DNA of 64,000 nt from Flavobacteriales bacterium (GCA_028280815.1 JANQLC010000022.1:1-64000), one strand, 5' to 3'. Counted from the first letter of the stretch, positions 28,954-38,127 are shown. Made by a program: numbers and translations. The notes: generated by a model from the sequence alone, not told the origin.

Positions 28954-29931
28954 TCAGCTGTGATCACCACCTGATCTTCGCCCTGTAGATGACAAGGGTT
29001 TTTCCAGGGGGCTGATCACTTGGGCGTCTTCCAAGAAGATCAGTGTTTTGATGACGTGATCAATCGTCTCAGCCAAGGCTTCAATCGCATGCAGTTTGAG
29101 CTCAGCCTCGCTGTACAGCACGCTTACTTCACGCGAGGGGACAGGTGCGGCAAAGTCTTTCAGATGTGGCTTCTCCGCACCGCTCAGCTCAGAGGCCGTT
29201 AAATAGGGTAAGAGGGTCATGCCAAAGCCTTGGTTAGAGAGGCGAATCATGGTTTCAAAGCTGCCGCTGTCGATATGGGTTCTCTGGTTTGCTGTGGGCG
29301 GGGAATCGCATAGGTTAACCACATTGTTTCTAAAGCAGTGCCCACTCTTTAGCAACAGTATGTCTCTAATGTTTAAATCCTTCACGCTAAGCCGTTTTTT
29401 ACCCGCTAGCCGATGGTTTTCCGGAACGTAACCCACAAAGGGCTCGACGTAGAGGGGCCTTTCGATAAGACCGGGCTGATTCAGCGGTGTAGCGGCGATG
29501 CCGGCATCGATTTGCCCGTCGTTTAGGCTTTGGATCAAAGCCTCGGTTTGCATTTCTCTGATGTGCAAATTGACTTGGGTGTATTTTTTTAGAAAAGGCT
29601 TCAAGAACAGCGGAAGCAAGGCGGGTGCTATGGTAGGGATAATCCCCAGCGTAAAATCACCGCCGATACGGCCTTTTTCCCGCTCGACTAAATCCCGTAT
29701 GCGAGCGGATTCATTCAGGATGATACGAGCCTGCGTTAGGATTTGAGTTCCGATTTTCGTAGGGACGATGGGGTTCTTACTCCGATCGAATAGGCGTATG
29801 CCCAATTCATCCTCGAGCTTTTGTACCTGCATGCTCAGGGTGGGCTGTGTGACAAAGACTTTTTTAGCGGCCAAGGTGAAATTACCGTATTTTGCCACAG
29901 TCAAAGCATAGTGTAGTTGTATTAAGGTCAT
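28954..29931 (-). CDS. oxyR: LysR-family peroxide sensor OxyR
   Basis: LysR-type regulator (325 residues from ATG 29931, MTLIQLHYALTVAKYGNF). The N-terminal winged helix-turn-helix is AAKKVFVTQPTLSMQVQKLE. In the effector domain SGHCFRNNVVNLC places two cysteines nine residues apart at positions 199 and 208, the same numbering as the redox pair of E. coli OxyR, so I call it a peroxide sensor. The ORF-track start at 30006 is rejected because a promoter-like TATGTTTG lies at 29966-29973. The window's peroxiredoxin is 23 kb away; whether it is a target is unknown. Confidence 0.92.
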   Translation of the reverse strand: MTLIQLHYALTVAKYGNFTLAAKKVFVTQPTLSMQVQKLEDELGIRLFDRSKNPIVPTKIGTQILTQARIILNESARIRDLVEREKGRIGGDFTLGIIPTIAPALLPLFLKPFLKKYTQVNLHIREMQTEALIQSLNDGQIDAGIAATPLNQPGLIERPLYVEPFVGYVPENHRLAGKKRLSVKDLNIRDILLLKSGHCFRNNVVNLCDSPPTANQRTHIDSGSFETMIRLSNQGFGMTLLPYLTASELSGAEKPHLKDFAAPVPSREVSVLYSEAELKLHAIEALAETIDHVIKTLIFLEDAQVISPLEKPLSSTGRRSGGDHS

Positions 29932-29965
29932 CCGTGAGGCCGTATTCGGACGGGCTGGCTTTGTG

Positions 29966-29973
29966 CAAACATA
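29966..29973 (-). promoter_or_regulatory. Putative -7 element (TATGTTTG) of oxyR
   Basis: TATGTTTGC on the minus strand, 34 nt before the oxyR ATG; matches TAnnTTTG. Confidence 0.45.
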
Positions 29974-30294
29974 GGTAAAAAAGGCGATTTGCGCCCTGTA
30001 TGGCAACCCCAGCTATATCCTGAGGTGGCCCAAGGCAGCGGTAATACATTTCACAGGGCATAAGGTAAAAAATAGGCTGTGCGAGGGGTTGGCGTTCAAA
30101 GTTTAAAAATCGATGCGATTTCCGACATTTGCAACTCGAAACGCACGGCTGCGGTTTTTGTGAATGCCAAGTGCACCAGCGATAAAATTACGCGACGATC
30201 GATTTCTAATACGGTGCACGGCCAAAGGCGATCCGAGCGCTCATGCGGGCCAATCCAGCGCTCTCGTGGGGGGTAGCACCGAAGATCATCGGAG
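29974..30294. other. Intergenic region, nothing recognised
   Basis: About 320 nt between divergent oxyR and plsC. I see no gene, RNA or repeat. The ORF at 30079-30276 has no recognisable features. Confidence 0.5.
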
Positions 30295-31086
30295 ATGAGA
30301 AAGCGGTATAAGCGATATGGGTTTAATGCAGATATCTTCGGTAACCTACTGTGGATTAAACGCTTGGTGATCTTTGTGTTCGGCTCCTTTACCTACAACC
30401 GGTATAATGGCTTTAACCAGTTGAAAATAAGTGGAACGGAGCATCTGATCGACTTGCCAGATACCCATGTATTGATCGTTTCCAACCACCAGACCTACTT
30501 TGCCGACGTCTTTGCGATGTATCACGTGTTTTGCAGTGTGAAAAACGGTTTCATCAATACCATCAAAAACCCGATTTATCTTTTGAATCCAAAGCTGAAC
30601 CTGTATTACGTAGCGGCTGAGGAAACCATGAATAAGGGTTTGTTGCCCAAGATGTTTAAGTACACCGGTGCGATCACCGTCAAGCGCTCCTGGCGCAGTG
30701 CCGGCAGAGAAGTACAACGCATCATCGACCGGAAGGATCCAGAAAACATCGAAAAAGCGCTGGGCGATGGTTGGGTGATCACTTTTCCACAAGGAACGAC
30801 CCAGGCTTTTATGCCGGGGCGGATGGGTACAGCCCATATCATCAAGCGCAACAAACCCATTGTGGTGCCCGTGGTCATCGACGGGTTTAGAAGGGCCTAT
30901 GGCAAGACTGGAATCGTGCTGAAGAAGAAGGGTGTGGTCCAAACTATGCGCTTTAAAAAGCCACTGGATATAGACTGGGAGAACGAAAGCATACGCGACA
31001 TTTTAGACAAGGTGATGGATGCCATAGAACAGTCTCCCCATTTCTTAAAGGTGAAGCCAAATGAAGGCGGAAAAAGTCAGGTGTAA
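30295..31086 (+). CDS. plsC: 1-acyl-sn-glycerol-3-phosphate acyltransferase
   Basis: Membrane-associated acyltransferase (263 residues) adding the second acyl chain in phosphatidic acid synthesis. The catalytic HxxxxD is in VSNHQTYFADVF (His65, Asp71). The substrate-binding motif reads TFPQGTT in place of the usual FPEGTR, followed by GTAHIIKRNKPIVVPVVIDGF; I recall this PQGTT form from other Bacteroidota. One hydrophobic segment near residues 18-32. It stands alone between oxyR (divergent) and map (convergent). Confidence 0.87.
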   Translation: MRKRYKRYGFNADIFGNLLWIKRLVIFVFGSFTYNRYNGFNQLKISGTEHLIDLPDTHVLIVSNHQTYFADVFAMYHVFCSVKNGFINTIKNPIYLLNPKLNLYYVAAEETMNKGLLPKMFKYTGAITVKRSWRSAGREVQRIIDRKDPENIEKALGDGWVITFPQGTTQAFMPGRMGTAHIIKRNKPIVVPVVIDGFRRAYGKTGIVLKKKGVVQTMRFKKPLDIDWENESIRDILDKVMDAIEQSPHFLKVKPNEGGKSQV

Positions 31087-31254
31087 CAGTTAATAGCTGT
31101 GGGGTTCTCCACCCGGTGGACACGCCTGTAAAGGTGCTGACAACGCTTTGTACACGCCTTCCCAAACGGGCCTTCTACAGTGATGTGCACCGCAAATAGG
31201 AGGGTTGGAATCCGTTTCAACCCTTTTTGATCTCCGGGGGAACTCGCCAAATCG

Positions 31255-32082
31255 CTAGGTCGCAGTTGAGCTAGGCATTTCCGAATCGAAGGGCGCGCTG
31301 CCATCGCTTTTGATCCCCAGTGCATGGCGTACATAGGTAAAGCTGGACAAAATTTCGGGTTTTCCATTTACGATGGCCACATCGTGCTCAAAGTGGGCCG
31401 ACGCTTTTCCATCCGAGGTTTTGATCGTCCAGCCGTCCTCGGACCGCTCTACTTTTTCTGTACCCGAGTTAACCATGGGCTCTATGGCGGCTACCAGGCC
31501 TTCCCGGAGTTTTTTCCCACGGCCGCATTTTCCATAATTAGGCAGTTGTGGGTCTTCGTGCATTTTTCTGCCTAGGCCGTGTCCTACCAATTCGCGTACC
31601 ACACTGTAGCCATGGTCTTCTGCGTGCTTTTGAATGGCATGACCCACATCTCCTGTGCGGTTGCCGGCTCGAAAAGCTGCAATGCCTTTGTACAGACATT
31701 CTCGCGTTACCTGTAACAAGTGCCTTAGGGCCGGGGCCACTTCGCCCACTTCAAACGTATAGGCCTGGTCACCGCAAAAGCCGTCTTTGCGCACACCGCA
31801 ATCCACCGATAGGATATCGCCTTCGGCCAAGGGCTCAGCGTTGGGGATGCCGTGTACCACGCCTCCGTTGGGCGAGGTGCAAAGCGTGTTGGGAAAGCCG
31901 TATAGACCCAAAAATCCCGGCTCGGCGCCGTGGTCGTGGATAAAGGCTTCAGCCAGTTTATCGAGATGGCTCGTGGTCACCCCAGGCTTGATCTCCGAAG
32001 CGAGCATGCCCAGGGTTTTGGAAACGATAAGGGCGCTCTCTCGAATGCGTTCTATCTCGGCTGCTGTCTTGTAGTAAATCAT
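31255..32082 (-). CDS. map: Type I methionine aminopeptidase
   Basis: Removes the initiator Met from nascent proteins (275 residues). Pita-bread fold with metal ligands in LSVDCGVRKDGFCGDQAYTF (two Asp), the His in RELVGHGLGRKMHE, the Glu in AAIEPMVNSGTE and the Glu in AHFEHDVAIVNGKPE. The C-terminus is about 20 residues longer than usual (DGSAPFDSEMPSSTAT) and low in complexity. The ATG overlaps the TGA of a small upstream ORF (ATGA), pointing to translational coupling. Confidence 0.95.
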   Translation of the reverse strand: MIYYKTAAEIERIRESALIVSKTLGMLASEIKPGVTTSHLDKLAEAFIHDHGAEPGFLGLYGFPNTLCTSPNGGVVHGIPNAEPLAEGDILSVDCGVRKDGFCGDQAYTFEVGEVAPALRHLLQVTRECLYKGIAAFRAGNRTGDVGHAIQKHAEDHGYSVVRELVGHGLGRKMHEDPQLPNYGKCGRGKKLREGLVAAIEPMVNSGTEKVERSEDGWTIKTSDGKASAHFEHDVAIVNGKPEILSSFTYVRHALGIKSDGSAPFDSEMPSSTAT

Positions 32083-32207
32083 AGAGGTCGCTTAGCATAA
32101 ACCACCCAAGCGCCTTTTTCATCCCCGTAGAGAAGCCTCGGTAAGGACTCGACAAGCCTAGCGCCAGCCTGGGAAATCGCCTGGTTTTCTACCGTCGGTA
32201 AAGACAT
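32079..32207 (-). CDS. Small ORF coupled to map, possible gene remnant
   Basis: A 42-codon ORF below the ORF-track cutoff: MSLPTVENQAISQAGARLVE, then SLPRLLYGDEKGAWVVYAKR. Its TGA overlaps the map ATG. An in-frame ATG at 32234 would add nine residues. The end, with a strand-like WVVYAKRP, reminds me of the last strands of class I SAM-dependent methyltransferases, so it may be the 3' remnant of a larger gene that once preceded map. It could also be a real small protein. I cannot confirm either. Confidence 0.35.
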   Translation of the reverse strand: MSLPTVENQAISQAGARLVESLPRLLYGDEKGAWVVYAKRPL

Positions 32208-32402
32208 GCGCATTCCAGCTCTTTTCCACCTCATTCAGCATGTGGGCTCTACAGCTGAATTTACCCCATACCGTGCGAACCCATTTCCCCTGCAAAAGTT
32301 GGAATCAGCTCGCTCCCTCCTTCCTCAAAAGCAAAGCACACCCTGGTCAATGTTCGGATATACCCCTTTTACACAAAGGTTCATCAACCCACTGCAACGC
32401 CC

Positions 32403-33935
32403 TCATGTAGGGGTTATGAGGTTTTTACCCGTCATCTCTCGCGGTATGGGTATGCCCATCAAGTGCAGCAGGCTCGGTGCTACGTCGCTCAGACTGCCAT
32501 CCTCAATCTTTAGATCGCTGTCAGCTGTGATGAGAAAGCAGGGCACCAGCGCGGTGGTATGCGCCGTGTTGGGCGTGCCGTCCGCGTTAACCATGCGCTC
32601 AGCATTTCCGTGATCGGCGAGGATGATTGTCGCATAGCGGTTTCTCACGGCGGCTTCCACCACGGCTTCAGCGCAGCTGTCAACGGTTTCACAGGCTTTT
32701 ACAGCCGCTTGAAAGTCACCGGTATGTCCGACCATATCGGGATTGGCAAAATTCAAACAGATGAAATCGACCGGCTGTTCGTCCATTTCTGCAATGGCTC
32801 TATCCCTCACCTCATAAGCGCTCATTTCGGGTTGCAAGTCGTAGGTGGCCACCTTGGGTGAGTGCACCAAAATCCGCTTTTCCCCTCGAAACGCTTCCTC
32901 GCGGCCACCGCTAAAAAAGAAGGTCACATGGGGGTATTTTTCGGTCTCAGCTATGCGAAGCTGGGTTTTGTTCAGCGCTGCGAGCACTTCACCGAGGGTA
33001 TGGCTAAGGTTTTCGTCTTCAAACAAGACCCCGACCCCCACAAAGGTGTCGTCATAGCGAGTCAGGGTGTTGTAATCCAGGTCCAGTTTGTTCATATCAT
33101 GCTCGGGAAAATCCAGCTGGGTAAGGGCTTCGGTAATCTGTCTCGCGCGGTCGGTCCGAAAGTTGTAGCAAATCACCACATCGCCCGTTTCGATCACGGC
33201 TTTGGGCTCGCCGGATTCGTCGGTTATCGCCACAGGCTTGATAAATTCGTCCGTAATCCCTTCCGCATAGGATGCTCGCACGGCAGCCTCGGCATCGGGA
33301 CACCGCTTTCCGCTGCCTCGGGTCAGTAAGTCGTAGGCGAGTTTGACGCGTGCCCAGCGGTGATCGCGATCCATCGCATAATAACGACCGATCACAGAGG
33401 CCAGTGTACCCACGTGTTGTTTCGTGTAGCTTTGAATATCCTTTACAAAGGAGAGCCCACTCTTGGGATCGGTATCGCGTCCGTCGGTAAAAGCGTGTAC
33501 AAAGACCTTTGTCAAGCCGCAATCTGCTGCTACGCGCAACAGCGCTTTTAAGTGGTCGATATGGGAATGCACACCCCCATCTGACAGCAAGCCGATGAAA
33601 TGTACGCTTTTGTCCTTTTTCCTAGCCTTTCTCAAGACTTGTTTGAGGATGGGGTTGTCTTTCAATGAGCCGTTTTCAATCGCGTTGTTGATTCGAACCA
33701 GATTTTGATGGACTCGGCGCCCAGCGCCTAGGTTCATATGCCCCACCTCTGAATTGCCCATCTGCCCCTCAGGCAGGCCTACCGCTAGGCCGCTCGCCTT
33801 CAATTTTGAATGGGGATAATTGTGGAAGCAGCTGTCTATAAATGGGGTGCGCGCCTGTGCCGGTGCGGAAACCCGCGGGCTGTCGGTAACGCCCCAGCCA
33901 TCTAAAATCAGTAATAAGACTCGCCTTTTGGTCAT
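32403..33935 (-). CDS. gpmI: 2,3-bisphosphoglycerate-independent phosphoglycerate mutase
   Basis: Glycolytic enzyme (510 residues) interconverting 3- and 2-phosphoglycerate with two Mn2+ ions. The N-terminal metal-binding LLILDGWG and the phospho-acceptor Ser62 in EGQMGNSEVGHMNLGAGR match the family. Further metal ligands are visible in NPDMVGHTGDF and LADHGNAERM. Length is normal. It is transcribed from a promoter-like element at 33968-33975. Confidence 0.96.
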   Translation of the reverse strand: MTKRRVLLLILDGWGVTDSPRVSAPAQARTPFIDSCFHNYPHSKLKASGLAVGLPEGQMGNSEVGHMNLGAGRRVHQNLVRINNAIENGSLKDNPILKQVLRKARKKDKSVHFIGLLSDGGVHSHIDHLKALLRVAADCGLTKVFVHAFTDGRDTDPKSGLSFVKDIQSYTKQHVGTLASVIGRYYAMDRDHRWARVKLAYDLLTRGSGKRCPDAEAAVRASYAEGITDEFIKPVAITDESGEPKAVIETGDVVICYNFRTDRARQITEALTQLDFPEHDMNKLDLDYNTLTRYDDTFVGVGVLFEDENLSHTLGEVLAALNKTQLRIAETEKYPHVTFFFSGGREEAFRGEKRILVHSPKVATYDLQPEMSAYEVRDRAIAEMDEQPVDFICLNFANPDMVGHTGDFQAAVKACETVDSCAEAVVEAAVRNRYATIILADHGNAERMVNADGTPNTAHTTALVPCFLITADSDLKIEDGSLSDVAPSLLHLMGIPIPREMTGKNLITPT

Positions 33936-33967
33936 CGTGACTATTTCTTCTCAAGGGATCGAAGTGG

Positions 33968-33975
33968 CAAATTTA
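33968..33975 (-). promoter_or_regulatory. Putative -7 element (TAAATTTG) of gpmI
   Basis: TAAATTTGC on the minus strand, 32 nt before the gpmI ATG; matches TAnnTTTG. Confidence 0.45.
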
Positions 33976-34377
33976 CGATTCTCGGGCTTTACGCCCCGAT
34001 GTTTTGCGGCTTAAAAAGCTTTGCTTGGTGCTTTTACCGGGTTTCATACATCGCTTTATCCGTCATAGGTTGCGTGCCATTCAGATTCTGCCGTCCGGTT
34101 TTCCAAGTGGTTTTTACGGTGTCTCAGCTCGTAGATGCTCGTTTGGATTTGATTCGCCGCTCCTCTACTGCGGTCGGCATTTTTATAAGTCGAACCCCAT
34201 TCTAATTTTTGAAGAAACTGCGCTTTTGTCCGCATTTGAGATACCGCGCATTTTGAAAGGCGTAAGACCAACCTATGGAAGTGAGGGGATACAGAGATCA
34301 GCCCGGCTTCCCAGGGAATTTTACCCCTTACGCCAGCTCTCACAGGCAACTCATTCCCTTAGAAAAAACAAATACCC
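33976..34377. other. Intergenic region with a weak repeat trace
   Basis: About 400 nt with no supported gene. Near 34005-34045 the plus strand reads GCGGCTTAAAAAGCTTTGC and then CTTTTACCGGG, resembling a single unit of the intergenic repeat family. Confidence 0.35.
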
Positions 34378-34385
34378 TACATTTG
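34378..34385 (+). promoter_or_regulatory. Putative -7 element (TACATTTG) upstream of the 34.4 kb gene
   Basis: TACATTTGC ends only 4 nt before the ATG at 34390. Either the transcript is leaderless or the ATG at 34414 is used. Confidence 0.4.
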
Positions 34386-34389
34386 CTAT

Positions 34390-34923
34390 ATGGATGACGT
34401 GCTTTCAAACCCCATGGAATTTTTAACGGGGATAGCCGTAGGCTTTTTACTGGGTTTCACCCTGTATTGGGTTACGCGTAGCAAAAAGGGTGAAGCCCAG
34501 CCGGTCACCCTGGCGAATAACCCCGAAAAAGAACGGTGGTTTACCCTGCAATTGCAGGCCTACGAGCGGGTGATCTTATTCTTAGAGCGCATCACACCCC
34601 AACACCTCGTAAACCGCGAAAAGCCCCGAGCCAAAGGCGTGAAAGCCTACTACCTCCAACTGGTTCAGTCCATACAAAGCGAATACGAACACAACCTGAC
34701 CCAACAATTGTACCTACCCGAGAAATCCTGGGAGCGCGTGGAAATCGTCAAAAATCAAATCGCAAACACCCTTTCCCAAACCCAGCAAAAAAACGAAGAT
34801 ATACAACGCTTTCGGGAAGCGATCATCACCGATAGTCTGGCGCAAAACCCGCCGGTAAAAGCCTTGATCAAGGACTTGAAGCTCGAGCTCAAAAAAAGCG
34901 TATTGCCCCACCTACGGGACTGA
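34390..34923 (+). CDS. Membrane-anchored protein of a conserved Bacteroidota family
   Basis: A 177-residue protein with one N-terminal transmembrane helix (FLTGIAVGFLLGFTLYWV) and a helical cytoplasmic part containing LQAYERVILFLERITPQHLV, a motif I recognise from uncharacterised Bacteroidota proteins (a DUF7935-like family, from memory). The remainder has a predicted helical bundle and a Lys-rich end (KDLKLELKKSV). No catalytic motif is visible. The start could be ATG 34390 or ATG 34414 given the promoter position. Function unknown. Confidence 0.7.
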   Translation: MDDVLSNPMEFLTGIAVGFLLGFTLYWVTRSKKGEAQPVTLANNPEKERWFTLQLQAYERVILFLERITPQHLVNREKPRAKGVKAYYLQLVQSIQSEYEHNLTQQLYLPEKSWERVEIVKNQIANTLSQTQQKNEDIQRFREAIITDSLAQNPPVKALIKDLKLELKKSVLPHLRD

Positions 34924-35929
34924 GGCACCTGAACCAAGGCATCGGTACAAACACCAAAAAAATAAGCCCTCACTTCCACGTGACAAAAGGACGGGATCAA
35001 AGGTATAGAGTTGGGGGCATCAGATTGTCCCACGGTGTAAAAACGAGGAAACAAATACTGCTCTTTAAACCCTTACAGCGGGGTAAACACAAAAGAGCTG
35101 TTTTTAAACCCATGCAAAGAGGGTTTTTACAGCTCATCGCTTAGTAAAAGTCAGCGAGACTGGCCACAGGACAAAAAAATAAGGCTCGGCTTTCAAATCG
35201 ACACACGGGAAAAAAACAAAAATACCCCTTTTCAGATCGCCAAATAAAGACGAAGAGATGGAGTTGGATTTTTTTAACCGCCCTGCGCGGAGAAATGGGA
35301 AAAATAAGTCTGGGCGCATCGACGCCGCATGCGAAACAAAGACGAGAAAAGCCCTTTTTTAAGGGCAATATGAAAGGGCAAGCGCCAAAAAACACCCTTC
35401 ACCTCTCAAAATCATCATAAGAGGTCAAGAGCAAAGGATAAGCCCCTTTTCAAATCGATTCGATACGCCTGTGGCCATCACCCGGGATACCGCAAAAGTA
35501 TTCCGACTGAGACGAATACACGACAGAGCTGCTACAGCCTCAGACAAAGCCAAAGGGATGCGTCTCCCTTTCCGAATCACCGAGCAAGAGCGAGAGATAA
35601 AAAAATGAGCGCAAACCCTCAAATCGACCCAAATGAACGAGAAAAACAGCCGACCGAAAACAAAGGCGTGTTTCACCTCTTTAAAGCCTGCTTTTAATCG
35701 ACCACCTGGACAAATGCCAAAAAAATGACGTCCCTTCTCGAGCCGAGACAAGCGGGAAAAAACAAGCTCTTTCCAGTCCACCCACAGGGCAGAAACAAAA
35801 ATAAATTCCCATTTCACAACTGCGTACGGCATTCCAAAACGAGCGCATGTTCCCGGTTTTCCAAATCGATTCACCGATCCCACAGCTATCCCACGCAGGG
35901 ATGCGCGCCGAAAAGCAGCTCGCTTTTCA
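34924..35929 (-). repeat. Intergenic island of degenerate ~45-nt repeats (T-rich on minus strand)
   Basis: About 1 kb without a gene, occupied by at least ten units of the intergenic repeat. On the minus strand the units read like CGATTTGAAAAGGGGCTTAT (near 35440), CGATCTGAAAAGGGGTATTT (near 35240), CGATTTGAAAGCCGAGCC then TTATTTTTTTGTCCTGTGG (near 35180), CTCGAGAAGGGACG then TTTTTTTGGCATTTG (near 35730), and TGAAATGGGAATTTATTTTT then CTGCCCTGTGGG (near 35810). ORFs here encode LK/EKGxFF-type repeats but are broken by stops in every frame. This is the densest copy of the element in the window. Confidence 0.65.
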
Positions 35930-35937
35930 TATCTTTG
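35930..35937 (+). promoter_or_regulatory. Putative -7 element (TATCTTTG) of recG
   Basis: TATCTTTGTG ends 6 nt before the recG ATG, so the mRNA would be almost leaderless. It supports the start at 35944. Confidence 0.45.
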
Positions 35938-35943
35938 TGTGAC

Positions 35944-38049
35944 ATGGCGTCGGATATTTTAAGCACCCCCATCGAATACCTAAAAGGCGTAGGCCCCAAG
36001 CGCGCTGAGCTCTTACAGCAGGAACTCGACATTTACACCTTTAGCGATTTGCTCTACTTCTTTCCCTATAAGTATCGCGATCGATCTCGAATTTACGCCG
36101 TTGCCGAGTTGTCGGATGCCCAAACGGAGGTACAGCTGTCGGTCCGATTTTCGGGCTGGGAAGAGATCGGCCAACGCAGCAAGAGGCGTTTGGTTGTTCG
36201 CGCTTTTGACCGCAGTGGGGCTGTAACCCTGGTCTGGTTTAAAGGCATCCGGTGGGTCGAGTCCCAACTCCAGCTGAACACCCCTTATATCGTCTTTGGC
36301 AAGCCCTCGGCATTCCAGGGAAAAATCAACCTCATACACCCCGAAATACAGCCCCTGGCCACCTATGAAAAAGAGAAATTCGGCAGCTTTCAGCCGCTTT
36401 ACAGCAGCACGGAAAAGCTGGTCGAGGCACAGCTGACCAACCGCGTCTTCAACGCGATGGTAAAAAATCTGATCCCAAGCGTCCAACCCTGCATTCGCGA
36501 GAGTCTATCCCCCGATTTGCGGAGAGAATTCTCGCTGTTGGACAAGGGGGAAGCCTTGCGGGAAATCCACTTTCCCACCGCTTTGGCGACGTTGGAGCGG
36601 GCCCGATTTCGCCTCAAATTTGAAGAGCTCTTCTACATCCAGCTCAGCCTGCTCTACAACCAGAACTACACCCACCAAAAATCTGTGGGATTCCGCTTTC
36701 CCGAGATCGGAGAGCGCTTCCATAGGTTTTACAAAGACCGGTTGAGTTTTGAACTGACCCATGCACAAAAACACGTGTTAAAGGAGATCCGTCGCGATGT
36801 CAACACCGGTCATCAGATGAACCGGCTCTTACAAGGCGATGTGGGCAGCGGAAAGACCGTCGTGGCATTTATGAGTATTCTAATGGCTTTGGACAACGGT
36901 TTTCAAGCTGCGCTGATGGCACCGACAGAAATTTTGGCCCAACAGCATTTTCAATCCCTGAAAACCCATGCCCAGGGGCTCGACATCTCGGTTGGATTGC
37001 TCACCAGCGCCACCCAAAAAAAGCGGAGAGACGAAATCCTGAGCGCTTTACAAAGCGGGGAGTTAAAACTGATCACCGGTACGCATGCCCTGATTCAGGA
37101 AGCCGTACAATTTAAAAATTTAGGCCTGGCCATCGTCGATGAGCAGCACAAATTTGGCGTAGGGCAACGCGCTGAGCTCTGGAAAAAAAACAATCCCACC
37201 CCCCATATATTGGTCATGACGGCCACACCCATACCCCGCACCTTAGCCATGAGCCTATACGGCGATTTGGACGTCTCGGTTATCGACGAGCTGCCACCGG
37301 GGCGAAAGCCGATAGAAACCCACCACCAACGCGATGGCAACCGCTTGAAGGTATTCGCTTTCCTCAAAAGACAAATCGACCTCGGACGTCAGGTTTACGT
37401 CGTCTATCCGCTCATCGAAGAATCCAAAAATTTCGATTTGAAAGACCTGATGGACGGTTGTGAAAGCCTGAGCCGTTATTTCCCCCCACCGACCTATCAG
37501 TTGAGCATCGTACACGGACAGATGAAAGCACAGGACAAGGCATACGAAATGCAGCGCTTTGTCAAAGGTGAAACCCAGATCATGGTGGCGACGACGGTGA
37601 TTGAAGTCGGCGTAGACGTACCCAACGCCTCGGTTATGGTCATTGAAAGCGCCGAGCGCTTTGGACTTTCACAGCTGCACCAACTCCGCGGACGCGTTGG
37701 GCGGGGTAGCGACAAATCGCACTGCATACTGATGACCCGCGATGACTTGGGCGCGGATTCCCGGGCGCGCATACAAACCCTGTTGCGGACGCAAAACGGT
37801 TTTGAGATCGCCGAGGCCGACTTAAAATTCCGGGGGCCCGGGGATTTGATGGGCAAACAACAGAGCGGCGTATTGCAAACCAAAATTGCCAATATCGCAC
37901 GAGATGGGGATATCATGTACCGAGCACGGGTGGCGGCACGGCGCATACTGCGCGAAGACGGGGGATTAGACGCAGCCAAAAACCGCGTGATCAAGCGCGT
38001 TTTTCAGCAGTTGCAAAGAGAAAATGTAAAGTGGAACCAAATCAGTTGA
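35944..38049 (+). CDS. recG: ATP-dependent DNA helicase RecG
   Basis: Branch-migration helicase (701 residues) that remodels stalled forks and D-loops. The N-terminal wedge region starts MASDILSTPIEYLKGVGPKR, with the HhH-like GVGPKRAELL. Walker A is LLQGDVGSGKTVVAF, motif II is VDEQHKFGVGQR (DEQH, a variant of DEEH), motif III MTATPIPRTLAMSLYGDLD, and motif VI QLHQLRGRVGRG. The C-terminal TRG region (ADLKFRGPGDLMGKQQSG) is present. The ORF track extends 73 codons upstream through the repeat island; the promoter position and homology favour 35944. Confidence 0.96.
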   Translation: MASDILSTPIEYLKGVGPKRAELLQQELDIYTFSDLLYFFPYKYRDRSRIYAVAELSDAQTEVQLSVRFSGWEEIGQRSKRRLVVRAFDRSGAVTLVWFKGIRWVESQLQLNTPYIVFGKPSAFQGKINLIHPEIQPLATYEKEKFGSFQPLYSSTEKLVEAQLTNRVFNAMVKNLIPSVQPCIRESLSPDLRREFSLLDKGEALREIHFPTALATLERARFRLKFEELFYIQLSLLYNQNYTHQKSVGFRFPEIGERFHRFYKDRLSFELTHAQKHVLKEIRRDVNTGHQMNRLLQGDVGSGKTVVAFMSILMALDNGFQAALMAPTEILAQQHFQSLKTHAQGLDISVGLLTSATQKKRRDEILSALQSGELKLITGTHALIQEAVQFKNLGLAIVDEQHKFGVGQRAELWKKNNPTPHILVMTATPIPRTLAMSLYGDLDVSVIDELPPGRKPIETHHQRDGNRLKVFAFLKRQIDLGRQVYVVYPLIEESKNFDLKDLMDGCESLSRYFPPPTYQLSIVHGQMKAQDKAYEMQRFVKGETQIMVATTVIEVGVDVPNASVMVIESAERFGLSQLHQLRGRVGRGSDKSHCILMTRDDLGADSRARIQTLLRTQNGFEIAEADLKFRGPGDLMGKQQSGVLQTKIANIARDGDIMYRARVAARRILREDGGLDAAKNRVIKRVFQQLQRENVKWNQIS

Positions 38050-38094
38050 TCCTCTCTCTACAAAGGGCGGGTTTTCGCTATGCACACCAGTTCG

Positions 38095-38102
38095 TAGCTT
38101 TG
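38095..38102 (+). promoter_or_regulatory. Putative -7 element (TAGCTTTG) of pheT
   Basis: TAGCTTTG, 25 nt before the GTG start of pheT; matches TAnnTTTG. Confidence 0.45.
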
Positions 38103-38127
38103 TCTCCATCGGTTCAAACAAAAGCCC

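Noticed and set aside
35134-35883. Minus-strand ORFs of 61, 84 and 152 codons with LK/EKGxFF-type repeats
   Set aside because: They are translations of the degenerate repeat; neighbouring units fall in different frames with stops, which argues against coding.
34924-35929. CRISPR array as explanation for the repeats
   Set aside because: Units are diverged and contiguous, with no constant repeat and unique-spacer pattern, and no cas gene is present.
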